Shown here: in pieces, positions 16,861 through 24,764 of the stretch
How the letters are laid out: the number at the start of each line of letters is the position of its first letter
How positions within the stretch are numbered: position 1 is the first letter of the stretch
From: Streptomyces sp. G-G2
GTDB taxonomy: Bacteria; Actinomycetota; Actinomycetes; Streptomycetales; Streptomycetaceae
Assembly (NCBI RefSeq): GCF_030063135.1
Contig: NZ_JASISO010000015.1
Coordinates: 91,505-155,504, forward strand
Length of the DNA: 64,000 nucleotides
Reading direction: 5' to 3'
The notes under the pieces: generated by a model
The model's input: the letters and a program-made list of their open reading frames with translations, nothing else
Told to the model about the DNA's origin: nothing
Databases searched by the model: none
Program-made: the position numbers and the translations under genes

Positions 16861-17322
16861 ATGGTGCCCGGCTGCGTCCAGCGCCCGCGCGTGCCCTTCG
16901 CGGGCGCCGCCACCGGTCCGCGGGGCATGCGGCTCGCGGCGGAGTACGGGCGGGCCTGGGTGACCCATGGTGACCGCGCCCGGCCGGGGGGAACCGCGGG
17001 CCCGGACGTACTGCCGCTGCTGGGGCGGCAGCTCGACGGGGTGCGCCGGGCCTGCGCGGAGGCGGGCCGCGACCTCGCGGGCCTGGACCGGATGGTGCTC
17101 GGCAGCCGACTGGTCCCCCGCCTGACCGGGTCGGCCGACCGGCTGCTCGACTTCGCCGCCGAGTGCGCCGCGCTCGGCTTCACGGACCTCGTCCTGCACC
17201 GGCCCCGCCCCTCGGGTGTGTTCAGCGGTGACGTCGCGGCGTTCGAGGAGGTCGTCCGGACGGCGCTGCCGCACATCCGGCGGCTGCGGCCGGCGGAGCC
17301 CGCCGGGACGGACGGCCGATAG
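16861..17322 (+). pseudogene. LLM flavin/F420-dependent oxidoreductase, C-terminal fragment
   Basis: The last 153 residues of a luciferase-like monooxygenase family protein: CVQRPRVPFAGAATGPRGMRLAAEYGRAWVTHGDR, then a helix-strand end LGFTDLVLHRPRPSGVFSGD and FEEVVRTALPHIRRL. Full-length relatives are about 280-330 residues; the cofactor-binding N-terminal half is absent. The upstream bases 16606-16860 show only short unclear pieces. A broken gene, probably from the same rearrangement as the neighbouring hydratase fragment. Confidence 0.7.
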
Positions 17323-17854
17323 CAGCGGGACCGACGACCAGCCGAGGAGGACCACCGAGCGCCGCCACCACCCCACGACGCGAACGACGACACCACCGAC
17401 GACCCGGCGCACCACGCCACCGGCCAGGAGGACGACTGCGGCGGTACGTTCCACCACGCCTACGACGACTGGTACGCCCCGGAGTTCGACGACGGGGCCG
17501 GGGCCGTGAAGGTGCTGGCCCGCTACGCACGCCACGGCGGCGCCCTCGAACTCGGCGTCGGCACCGGGCGGATCGCCATCCCCCTCGCCCGGGCCGGAGC
17601 GAGCGTCCACGGCATCGACAACTCGCCGCACATGCTGCGCAGGCTCCGCGCCAAGACGGGCGGTGAGCTGGTCCACGACACCCTCGCCGACATGGCCGAC
17701 TACTCCCTGGGCCGTCGCTTCGCCCTGGTCTACTCGGTGTTCAACAGCATCTTCCGCGTCGCCGACCAGCAGCGCCAGCTGGCCTGCTTCGCCGCGACGG
17801 CCCGCCATCTGGCCGGCCCCGACGGCCGGTTCCTCGTCGAGCTCCGCGCCCTGA
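17323..17854 (+). pseudogene. SAM-dependent methyltransferase, truncated at both ends
   Basis: The frame just after the LLM stop reads HHAYDDWYAPEFDD, then ARYARHGGALELGVGTGRIAIPLARAG (class I SAM motif), GIDNSPHMLRRLRAKTGG and RFALVYSVFNSIFRVADQQRQ. No ATG, GTG or TTG precedes the conserved start; the first start-like codon is GTG at 17506, inside the fold. Homology stops at GRFLVE near 17845, and a terminator follows. Family members run to about 240 residues. Likely a non-functional remnant. Confidence 0.65.
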
Positions 17855-17882
17855 GGCGCCGTTCGGCGGTGGACCGACCGGA

Positions 17883-17915
17883 CGGGCCCGGACCGATGAC
17901 CTCGGTCCGGGCCCG
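17883..17915. terminator. Terminator downstream of the sedolisin gene
   Basis: Perfect 12-bp repeat CGGGCCCGGACC / GGTCCGGGCCCG with a 9-nt loop, 16 nt past the reverse-strand stop at 17931. Confidence 0.75.
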
Positions 17916-17930
17916 CCCTCGCCGGGGCGC

Positions 17931-19961
17931 TCAGCTGGTGCTGAGGGCCGTGTCGTCGATGACGAACGAGGTCTGGAGGCTGGAGTCCTCGGCGCCGCCG
18001 AACGTCAGGGTCACCGTCTGCCCCGCGTAGGAGGAGAGGTCGAGGGTCTTCTGCGCGTAGCCGGTGTTCTTGTTGAGGTTGGAGTAGCTCGCCAGGGTGG
18101 TGGAGTTGGCCCGTACCGTCAGCTTGTCGTAGGCGGTGGCGGTGGTGGTCTCCGCGGTGTCGATGTGCAGGAAGTAGCTGAGGGTGGCGTGGCAGCCCGC
18201 CGGGATGGTCACCGTCTGGGCGAGCGAGTCGCTGTGGGTGGATCCGTAGCCGTCCAGCCAGGCCTTCCAGGAGCCGGAGTGCGCGGCCTCACCGCTGCTG
18301 GTGTCGACGACGCCCGAGGAGGCGCTCCAGGGGGCGGCGGCGCCGCTCTCGAAGCCCTGGTTGCCGAGGAGCTGGGCGGGGGTGCAACTGCCGCCGACCG
18401 GGGTGACGGTCCAGGTGAAGGAGGCGCTGCCGCTCGCGTTGGTGGTGTCCTGGGCGCCGGCCGTCACGGTGTAGGTGCCCGCGGTGGTCGGCGTACCGCT
18501 GATCAGGCCGGTCGCGGTGTTGACCGTGAGGCCGGGCGGGAGGCCGGTGGCGCTGTAGGTGAGGGTCTGGCCGCTCGCCGAGTCGGTGGCCTGGATCTGG
18601 AGGGAGGCGGCCGTGTCGACGGTGGTGGAACGGGGGCCGGGGTTGGTCACGGTGACGGTGTTGCCGCCGGTGGATCCGCCGGTGAAGGCCGCGGCGCCGT
18701 TGGGCGTGCCGAGTCCGGTGGGGCCGTCGTAGCCGGACTTGGCGGTGCAGAGGTAGCTGCTCGCACAGGAGCCGTTGGCACCGCTGGTCACGTCGTTGAG
18801 CGAGGAGGTGTGGGCGTACGGGTAGGACGCGGGGGAGGAACCGGCGGCCGGGGTGCCCGCCAGGGCGTAGACGGAGGCGATGATCGGCGCCGAGGCGCTG
18901 GTGCCGCCGTAGACGTTCCAGCCGCTGGCCTGGTAGCTGTCGTAGACCGCGAGGCCGGTGGCCGGGTCGGCGACGGCGGAGACGTCGGCGACGGTGCGCT
19001 TGGCGCAGCCCGTGTCCTTCTGCCAGGACGGCTTGGTGGTGTAGCCGGAGCAGCCGGAGCCCGCGCCCTGGCCGCCCGAGCTGGTGCCCCAGACGCTTTC
19101 CGACCAGCCGCGGGAGGTGCCGCCCGCGCGGCTGAGCGAGGTGCCGCCGACCGCGGTGACGTACTGGGAGGCCGCCGGGTACTCGACCCCGTAGCCGCTG
19201 TCGCCGGAGCTGACGGTGATGGCGACGCCCGGGTGGTTGAAGTAGGAGGAGTCGGAGGCGGGGTCGGTGGAGTCCTCGCCGCCGCCATAGCTGTTGGAGA
19301 CGTACTTGGCCCCCATGGTCACCGCCCGGTTGACGGCGGCGCCCAGGTCCGCCATCGACGGCTGGTTCGCCTCGACGAGCAGGATGTGGCATTGCGGGCA
19401 GACCGCGCTGACCATGTCCACGTCGAGGGAGATCTCACCGGCCCAGCCGGAGTCGGCGGTGGGGTAGCTGGTGCCGCCGTTCTGGTCGGCCTTGCGGAAG
19501 CAGCCGTTGGCCGTGGTGCAGGCGGGCAGGCCGTACTGGGAGCGGTACGTCGCCAGGTCCGACTCGGCGTTCGGGTCGTCGTAGGCGTCGATGATGGCGA
19601 CGGTGGCCCCGGCTCCGGCGGAGGCCGACAGGGCGTAGGCACTCTGCAGGTCGGTGGGGCCGTAGCCGGACGGGAGGAGGCCGGGTGTGAGGCCGAGGTG
19701 CTGCTGGAGGTCGGTGCGGGCGAGCGCGTGGCAGGCCATGTAGCCGGGCTTCGTGGGCTCCGAGCAGAGCCGTTGGGCGTGTGCGGCGGAGGTGTGGGAC
19801 GTCGTGGCGGTGGCGGGTACGGCCGAGGCGACGGACGGGGCGGCGAAGGCGAGCATGCCGCCGGATACCAGGGCCGCCGCCGATAACAGGGCGGTGGCGC
19901 CGCCGCGGGTCACTCTTCTGGCGTGCCGGGAGACGGTCGATTGCAATGAACTGCCCTCCAT
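17931..19961 (-). CDS. Secreted sedolisin (S53) peptidase with He_PIG and shared C-terminal domain
   Basis: 676 residues. A long signal peptide ends near residue 48. The catalytic domain (about 70-425) has the sedolisin set: Glu176 and Asp180 in GWAGEISLDVD, oxyanion Asp254 in SSGDSGYG and Ser355 in GGTSASAPI. An Ig-like He_PIG domain follows (about 432-520, ATGLPPGLTVNTATGLISGT). Residues 526-676 form a beta-sandwich domain (CTPAQ..GFESG..HIDTAETTT..EDSSLQTSFV) that also occurs, nearer the N-terminus, in the M1 peptidase at 52698. Leu26 is a TTA codon (19884-19886), suggesting bldA-dependent expression. Divergent from a TrmB regulator. Expected to degrade proteins outside the cell. Confidence 0.92.
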   Translation of the reverse strand: MEGSSLQSTVSRHARRVTRGGATALLSAAALVSGGMLAFAAPSVASAVPATATTSHTSAAHAQRLCSEPTKPGYMACHALARTDLQQHLGLTPGLLPSGYGPTDLQSAYALSASAGAGATVAIIDAYDDPNAESDLATYRSQYGLPACTTANGCFRKADQNGGTSYPTADSGWAGEISLDVDMVSAVCPQCHILLVEANQPSMADLGAAVNRAVTMGAKYVSNSYGGGEDSTDPASDSSYFNHPGVAITVSSGDSGYGVEYPAASQYVTAVGGTSLSRAGGTSRGWSESVWGTSSGGQGAGSGCSGYTTKPSWQKDTGCAKRTVADVSAVADPATGLAVYDSYQASGWNVYGGTSASAPIIASVYALAGTPAAGSSPASYPYAHTSSLNDVTSGANGSCASSYLCTAKSGYDGPTGLGTPNGAAAFTGGSTGGNTVTVTNPGPRSTTVDTAASLQIQATDSASGQTLTYSATGLPPGLTVNTATGLISGTPTTAGTYTVTAGAQDTTNASGSASFTWTVTPVGGSCTPAQLLGNQGFESGAAAPWSASSGVVDTSSGEAAHSGSWKAWLDGYGSTHSDSLAQTVTIPAGCHATLSYFLHIDTAETTTATAYDKLTVRANSTTLASYSNLNKNTGYAQKTLDLSSYAGQTVTLTFGGAEDSSLQTSFVIDDTALSTS

Positions 19962-19994
19962 GGGGGGGTTGACGTCCCACGCCGAGGGATCACC

Positions 19995-20024
19995 TCAGAC
20001 ATGTCAGGTCCATGACATGTCTGA
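19995..20024. promoter_or_regulatory. Perfect 12-bp inverted repeat operator
   Basis: TCAGACATGTCA and TGACATGTCTGA separated by 6 nt. Each arm contains the 8-bp palindrome GACATGTC, with centres 16 bp apart. It lies 34 bp upstream of the sedolisin start and faces the TrmB gene. Confidence 0.65.
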
Positions 20025-20074
20025 CGGAGGTGTGGGCGCGGGACGGCGGGCGCACGGGTTCATTGGAACGAACT

Positions 20075-20095
20075 GCCACCACATGCCGTGGTGGC
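20075..20095. promoter_or_regulatory. Second inverted repeat in the sedolisin/TrmB gap
   Basis: GCCACCAC-ATGCC-GTGGTGGC, a perfect 8-bp repeat with a 5-nt centre, between the first operator and the TrmB start. Its sequence differs from the first, so a second regulator is possible. Confidence 0.45.
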
Positions 20096-20192
20096 CACCG
20101 CAGAACGTAATGACATCCGGGCCCAAGGGAATACCCGCGAAGGGCAAAGCCTTGCTTTCGGTAAGTGATATCCCCGTATACCGTGTGCTGCC

Positions 20193-21002
20193 ATGGAGTT
20201 GGACGACAGCGCGGTCAACGATCTCGTGTCACTGGGGTTGCCGCGGTACGAGGCACGGGTCTACCTGGCACTGGTCAGGCGCGAGTCCTACACCGCGGCG
20301 GAGGTGGCCCGGGCCGCGGACGTGCCGCGCCAGCGCGTGTACGACGTACTCGACGCGCTCGTCCGGCGGCGGCTGGCCGTGCTGCGCCCCGGCCGGGTGG
20401 CCGCCTTCGCCGCCGTGGCACCGGAGTTGGCCCTCGCCCGGCTGATGGCCTTGCAACGGGAGTCGCTGGAGCGGCTGGACCAGGTGTCGGCCACGCTCAC
20501 CGCCGCCCTCCTGCCGGTGTGGGCGGACGGGCGGACCCACACCGATCCGCTGGACTACATCGAGGTGCTGCGCGACCCGAAGGCGATCGCCGAACGCTTC
20601 GCGAGCATCCAGCGGCAGGCCACGCACGAACTGCTCACCTTCTGCAAGCCCCCGTTCGTGGCACCCGCGGCCAACAACGAGGGCATCAAGGCCGTCCGCA
20701 GGCTCCGCCAGGCCGGGGGCACCGCGCGCGCCGTCTACACCCACGACGCGCTCGGCGACGCGGAGGTCCTGGAGAACGTCCGCCGCTTCAGCGCGGCGGG
20801 CGAGGAGTCGCGGTTCGCGCCGCGACTCCCCCTCAAGCTGGTCATAGCCGACGCCGCGCTGGTGCTGTGCGACATGCCCGACCCCATGGCGGGTACGGGG
20901 GCCACCACCGCGCTCTACATCGAGCACCCGGCTCTGGCGGGCTGCCTGAGGCTCGCCTTCGAGACGGTCTGGGAACAGGCGGAACCCGCGCCCCGGCCCT
21001 GA
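20193..21002 (+). CDS. TrmB-family transcriptional regulator
   Basis: 269 residues. Residues 8-75 are a TrmB-type winged helix (LVSLGLPRYEARVYLALVRR, YTAAEVARAADVPRQRVYDVLDALVRR). A coiled segment follows (LMALQRESLERLDQVSATLTAALL), then an effector domain resembling the phospholipase-D-like part of TrmB proteins (AIAERFASIQRQATHELLTFCKPPF). Archaeal relatives bind sugars. Placement opposite the secreted sedolisin, with two palindromes between, suggests that it controls that protease and itself. No clear ribosome site precedes the ATG. Confidence 0.85.
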   Translation: MELDDSAVNDLVSLGLPRYEARVYLALVRRESYTAAEVARAADVPRQRVYDVLDALVRRRLAVLRPGRVAAFAAVAPELALARLMALQRESLERLDQVSATLTAALLPVWADGRTHTDPLDYIEVLRDPKAIAERFASIQRQATHELLTFCKPPFVAPAANNEGIKAVRRLRQAGGTARAVYTHDALGDAEVLENVRRFSAAGEESRFAPRLPLKLVIADAALVLCDMPDPMAGTGATTALYIEHPALAGCLRLAFETVWEQAEPAPRP

Positions 21003-21131
21003 TCCCGGGCGGGGCGGGGCGCGGCGCCGAGCGGGCGGCCCGGACACGCACGTGACGCCGACCGGCTGCCTGCCGCTCAGCGCCCGGGCCACCGGGGGGA
21101 CCGGGCCGCACGCGGTGTCCGGCGCCCTCGC

Positions 21132-21158
21132 CCTCGGCGCGGTGGTCCCGCGCCGAGG
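21132..21158. terminator. Terminator between TrmB and PepSY-like genes
   Basis: CCTCGGCGCG / CGCGCCGAGG, a perfect 10-bp stem with a 7-nt loop between convergent genes. Confidence 0.65.
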
Positions 21159-21168
21159 CCGCGGCGGG

Positions 21169-21849
21169 TCAGTGGGCGGCGTCCTGCTCCGGTGCTTCGG
21201 GTCCGCCGGCGGCGGCGTCACCCGTGCCGGTGTCGCCGGTGACCGTGTTGCCCGTGACCGTGCCGTCGGCTCCGGCCAGCGTCACCAGGTGCCGCACCCC
21301 GTCGGGACCCAGGACCACGGCCTCCCAGGCGCTGCCCCCGCCCTGCTGGGCGATGACCCGGAGCCCTTCGACCTTGCCCCCGGACACCGCGCCCGCCGCC
21401 TTGTCCACGGCCTGGCCGGCGGGCAGCGCGGGCAGGGGCGCGGGGGCGGCGGACCGCGCCCCGCCCCGGCCGAAGGTGCCGTGGCCCGGCGCGAACCCCG
21501 TCCGCCCGCCGTCCGCGCGGTCCTCGCCGTGACGGCCACCGCCCCCGGCCCGGGCTCCCGGCCCGGCCCCCTCGCGGTGGTCGCGGTCCAGGGCGGCGAA
21601 TCCGCCCCGGGCGTGCTCCTCGTGGCGGTGCTCGACCGCGACGGCGGCGGCCCCGGCGCCGACCAGCACCACCAGCCCGAGGGCCACCCACCGCGTACGC
21701 CCCGTCCGGGTCAGCCGGACCAGGCGGCCGCGGCGTACCGGCGCCGCCGTGCCCGCCGCGGGGGCGACCGGACCGTCCGGGTCGGGCGCGGCCGCGGGTT
21801 CCAGCGGGTCGGCGGGGTGTTCGTGCGGCTGCGGGGCGGACTGCGTCAT
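21169..21849 (-). CDS. Membrane-anchored PepSY-like protein
   Basis: 226 residues, ATG with AGGAG 7 nt upstream. A Pro/Ala-rich cytoplasmic N-terminus of about 50 residues precedes one membrane helix (WVALGLVVLVGAGAAAVAV). The outside part is His/Gly-rich, then has a PepSY-like unit (AVDKAAGAVSGGKVEGLRVI..AWEAVVLGPDGVRHLVTL). Such proteins often sit beside two-component systems and may modulate the sensor or a protease. It is divergent from the response regulator with CTGAAG repeats between. The PepSY call is by pattern only. Confidence 0.7.
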   Translation of the reverse strand: MTQSAPQPHEHPADPLEPAAAPDPDGPVAPAAGTAAPVRRGRLVRLTRTGRTRWVALGLVVLVGAGAAAVAVEHRHEEHARGGFAALDRDHREGAGPGARAGGGGRHGEDRADGGRTGFAPGHGTFGRGGARSAAPAPLPALPAGQAVDKAAGAVSGGKVEGLRVIAQQGGGSAWEAVVLGPDGVRHLVTLAGADGTVTGNTVTGDTGTGDAAAGGPEAPEQDAAH

Positions 21850-21911
21850 CAGGTTGCTCCTCGTGTTCTCCGGGCACTCCGCCCGGCAGCGCAGATGGTG
21901 CGCCCGGGAAG

Positions 21912-21948
21912 CTGAAGCCGCGCTGAAGCCTCCTGAAGACCTCTTCAG
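21912..21948. promoter_or_regulatory. CTGAAG direct repeats, likely response-regulator site
   Basis: CTGAAG at 21912, 21923 and 21933, then the inverse CTTCAG at 21943. Spacing of 10-11 bp is one helical turn, the typical arrangement for OmpR/PhoB-type dimers bound head to tail. It lies 35 bp upstream of the response regulator start and between divergent genes. Confidence 0.65.
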
Positions 21949-21982
21949 CAAGCCGGTGGCGGGACCTGCGAACCTTGACCCC

Positions 21983-22660
21983 ATGCGCGTACTGGTGGTC
22001 GAAGACGAGCGGCGGCTGGCCGTGGCCCTGCAACGGGGTCTGCGGGCCGAGGGCTTCTCCGTGGACATCGCCCACGACGGGCCCGAGGGGCTGTGGCTGG
22101 CCGGCGAGCACGACTACGACGCCATCGTGCTCGACATCATGCTGCCCGGGCTCAACGGCTACCGGGTCTGCGCCCGGCTGCGCGCCGCCGGGTGCGAATC
22201 CGGCATCCTGATGCTCACCGCCAAGGACGGCGAGTACGACGAGGCGGAGGCCCTCGACACAGGCGCGGACGACTTCCTCTCCAAGCCCTTCTCGTACGTC
22301 GTCCTGGTGGCCCGGCTCCGCGCCCTGGTCCGGCGGACCGGCCGCCGCAGCCCGCAGGTCATGGAGTTCGGGGACCTGGTGATCGACCCGGCGGCGCAGC
22401 GGTGCACCCGGGGCGGCACCGAAGCGCGCCTGACCTCTCGGGAGTTCGCGGTGCTCGTGCACCTGGCCCGGCGGGCCGGTGAGGTCGTGTCCAAGCGGGA
22501 GATCCTGGACAAGGTGTGGGACTCCGCCTACGAGGGCGACCTGAACGTGGTCGAGGTCCACGTCAGCGCGCTGCGCCGGAAGATCGACGCGCCCTTCGGC
22601 CGGGCGGCCGTGGAGACCGTCCGCGGCGCGGGGTACCGGCTGGCGGCCGACGGTGGCTGA
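21983..22660 (+). CDS. OmpR-family response regulator (CutR-like)
   Basis: 225 residues. The receiver domain (1-115) has acidic residues EDE at 7-9, the phosphorylation site Asp51 in VLDIMLPG and Lys in SKPFSY. The winged-helix output domain (125-222) reads RLTSREFAVLVHLARRAGEVVSKREIL, then YEGDLNVVEVHVSALRRKID and TVRGAGYRLA. It precedes and overlaps the histidine kinase. Upstream CTGAAG repeats suggest autoregulation and control of the PepSY-like gene. Confidence 0.93.
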   Translation: MRVLVVEDERRLAVALQRGLRAEGFSVDIAHDGPEGLWLAGEHDYDAIVLDIMLPGLNGYRVCARLRAAGCESGILMLTAKDGEYDEAEALDTGADDFLSKPFSYVVLVARLRALVRRTGRRSPQVMEFGDLVIDPAAQRCTRGGTEARLTSREFAVLVHLARRAGEVVSKREILDKVWDSAYEGDLNVVEVHVSALRRKIDAPFGRAAVETVRGAGYRLAADGG

Positions 22661-24146
22661 GGAGCGGACCCGGATCCTGGACCGCGTACGGCAGCGCGTA
22701 CGCGGCCGTGTTCCGGAACGCGGTGGGCTCCCCGCCCTGGCCCGGCGCCTGCGGCCCCGGTCCGTGCGCGCGCGGGCCACGCTCGGCGCGTCCGCCGTGG
22801 TCGCGCTGGCGCTCGGCGCCGTCTCCTTCGGCCTGGTCGGACTGCTGGAGGACAACCTGCTGCACAACGCCCAGAGCGACGCCGAACGCCAGGCCGTCTC
22901 CACCGCCGCGCTGGCCACCGAGGGCCGGCTGGGCCCCGTACTGATCCCGGGCCGGGGAACGGACTTCCTCCAGGTCGTCGACACCCGGGGCCGGGTCCTC
23001 GCCGCGAGCCCGAACCTCTCGGGACGCCCCGCGGTCTCGGGGGCCCGGCCCGGCGCGCCCGGTACGGTCCGCGGCACCTGGAACGGCGGCCCGGTACGGG
23101 AGGAGCACCGCCAGCGGGTGGTCCAGGTGACCGCGGCGACGGCGCAGGGGCTCGTCACCGTCTACGCGGGGACCTCGCTGCGGCAGGCCGACGCGGCGGG
23201 CGACCTGATCGTGGTCGCGCTGGCCGTCGTGATGCCGCTGCTCGTCCTCACCGTCGCCCTGGTCACCTGGCGGGTGACCGGATGGGCGCTGCGCCCGGTC
23301 GAGGCGATCCGCGCCGAGGTCGCCGAGATAAGCGACCTCGACCTGCACCGCCGGGTGCCCGTGCCCGCCAGCCAGGACGAGATCGCCCGGCTCGCCGTCA
23401 CCATGAACGCCACCCTGGACCGGTTGGAGGCCGCCGGAATCCGCCAGCGGCAGTTCATCGCCGACGCCTCCCACGAGCTGCGCAGCCCGATCACCGTGCT
23501 CCGCACCCAGCTGGAGGTGGCCCGGGCGCACCCCGACCCGGCCCTGTGGGGCGAGTTGGTGAGCGGCGCGCTGGAGGACACCGTCCGGCTCCAGGACCTG
23601 GCGGCGGACCTGCTGCTGCTGGCCCGCCTCGACACCACCGAACCGGCTCCCACCGCCGTCGTCGACCTTCCGGACGTGGCGCGGGAGGCCGCCCGCCCGC
23701 GCCGGGGGGACCGGATCCCCGTAGGCGTGGAGATCACGGTGGAGATCGCGGGCGGGGGGACGGTGCGGGGCAGCACGCTGTGGCTCTCGCGGCTCGTCAC
23801 CAATCTCCTGGACAACGCGCGGCGCCACGCCGCGCACGAGGTCCGGCTCGCGCTGAGCGTGGACGCGGTCCGCGGGACGGTGGAGCTGACGGTCTCCGAC
23901 GACGGGCCGGGCATCGCGGTGGCGGACCGCGAGCGGGTCTTCGAACGGTTCACCCGGCTCGACGACGCCCGCAGCCGTGACCAGGGCGGCAGCGGCCTCG
24001 GCCTGGCCATCGCCCGCGACATCGCCCACCGGCTGGGCGGCTCGCTCACGGTCCAGGACCCGCCGCCGGGGTCGGCCGCCGCCCGGCTCGGCGGGGCCCA
24101 TCTGGTGGCCAGGCTTCCGCCGGCCGTCCCACACGTGGCGCCGTAG
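22653..24146 (+). CDS. Sensor histidine kinase
   Basis: 497 residues, GTG start overlapping the response regulator by 8 bp. Two membrane helices (about 43-64 and 184-206) bracket an extracellular sensor of about 120 residues. A HAMP domain follows, then the H-box IADASHELRSPITVL with His274, the N-box NLLDNARRHA, and G-boxes DDGPGIAV and GGSGLGLAIA. It is the cognate partner of the regulator just upstream. The stimulus is unknown; the sensor shows no recognised binding motif. Comparable CutS-type kinases control secretion or envelope stress in Streptomyces, but that is only an analogy here. Confidence 0.93.
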   Translation: MAEERTRILDRVRQRVRGRVPERGGLPALARRLRPRSVRARATLGASAVVALALGAVSFGLVGLLEDNLLHNAQSDAERQAVSTAALATEGRLGPVLIPGRGTDFLQVVDTRGRVLAASPNLSGRPAVSGARPGAPGTVRGTWNGGPVREEHRQRVVQVTAATAQGLVTVYAGTSLRQADAAGDLIVVALAVVMPLLVLTVALVTWRVTGWALRPVEAIRAEVAEISDLDLHRRVPVPASQDEIARLAVTMNATLDRLEAAGIRQRQFIADASHELRSPITVLRTQLEVARAHPDPALWGELVSGALEDTVRLQDLAADLLLLARLDTTEPAPTAVVDLPDVAREAARPRRGDRIPVGVEITVEIAGGGTVRGSTLWLSRLVTNLLDNARRHAAHEVRLALSVDAVRGTVELTVSDDGPGIAVADRERVFERFTRLDDARSRDQGGSGLGLAIARDIAHRLGGSLTVQDPPPGSAAARLGGAHLVARLPPAVPHVAP

Positions 24147-24207
24147 CGACCCGTCGTAATCAAATCCCTTGTACGCAGCGGCGGTTGGCCGCTACCTTGC
24201 GAGGGCG

Positions 24208-24225
24208 GCCGGGCGTGTGCCCGGC
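24208..24225. terminator. Short hairpin after the kinase gene
   Basis: GCCGGGC-GTGT-GCCCGGC, a 7-bp stem about 60 nt past the kinase stop, followed by a second weak hairpin near 24240. The remaining 24147-24433 gap shows no gene. Confidence 0.5.
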
Positions 24226-24433
24226 GGTCGCGGCATTCGGCCCCATCGGGCCGGAAGGGCGGCACTGGTGCGGAAGGGTCACACCCACCGCTGACCCGGG
24301 CAGTGCGGGTCGGCGGGGCGGATGACGACTGGGAGAACGTCGGAGACGACGGATCGGCCGGGCCGGGGGGACAGCTCTGCCCCCGACTCGGGCGGCAAAC
24401 AAACCGGTCCGATCCGCACCCTGAGGAGACACC

Positions 24434-24649
24434 TTGTTCGACCGCCTCGTGGACGTCCTCGCCCAGGCCAAGGCGCTCCGCGCCCTCACCGACCTGCTCA
24501 CGGTCGTCGTCCGCATCATCCCGGCACTGTGCGTCGTGCTCGCGCTCGTTCCCTCCTTCTTCGTCTTCGCCTTCATCGGCGACGGCCCCCGGCGGTCCCT
24601 CCTCGACATCGTGGACCGGCTCACGAAGTGGACCCTGGCCCAGAACTGA
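24434..24649 (+). CDS. Small membrane protein with TTG start
   Basis: 71 residues from TTG at 24434, with GAGGAGAC just upstream. It reads MFDRLVDVLAQAKALRALTD, one long hydrophobic segment (about residues 22-48) and an amphipathic end (RRSLLDIVDRLTKWTLAQN). The ribosome site plus start, GGAGACACCTTG, is identical to the one before the GNAT gene at 34207. Function unknown. Confidence 0.6.
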   Translation: MFDRLVDVLAQAKALRALTDLLTVVVRIIPALCVVLALVPSFFVFAFIGDGPRRSLLDIVDRLTKWTLAQN

Positions 24650-24764
24650 GCCCATAGGCCAATCCGGTCCGTCCGCGGCTCCGAATGGAGGGGGTGACCG
24701 GGTCGCGGGAGGCGGGCCGGCAGGGAGGCCGCCGGACGGCGGCTCCTGACCGGAGGGATCATCG

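Noticed and set aside
17506..18030. Methyltransferase frame continuing past 17854 to 18030
   Set aside because: After GRFLVE it reads antisense of the sedolisin C-terminus and crosses a terminator; not part of the fold.
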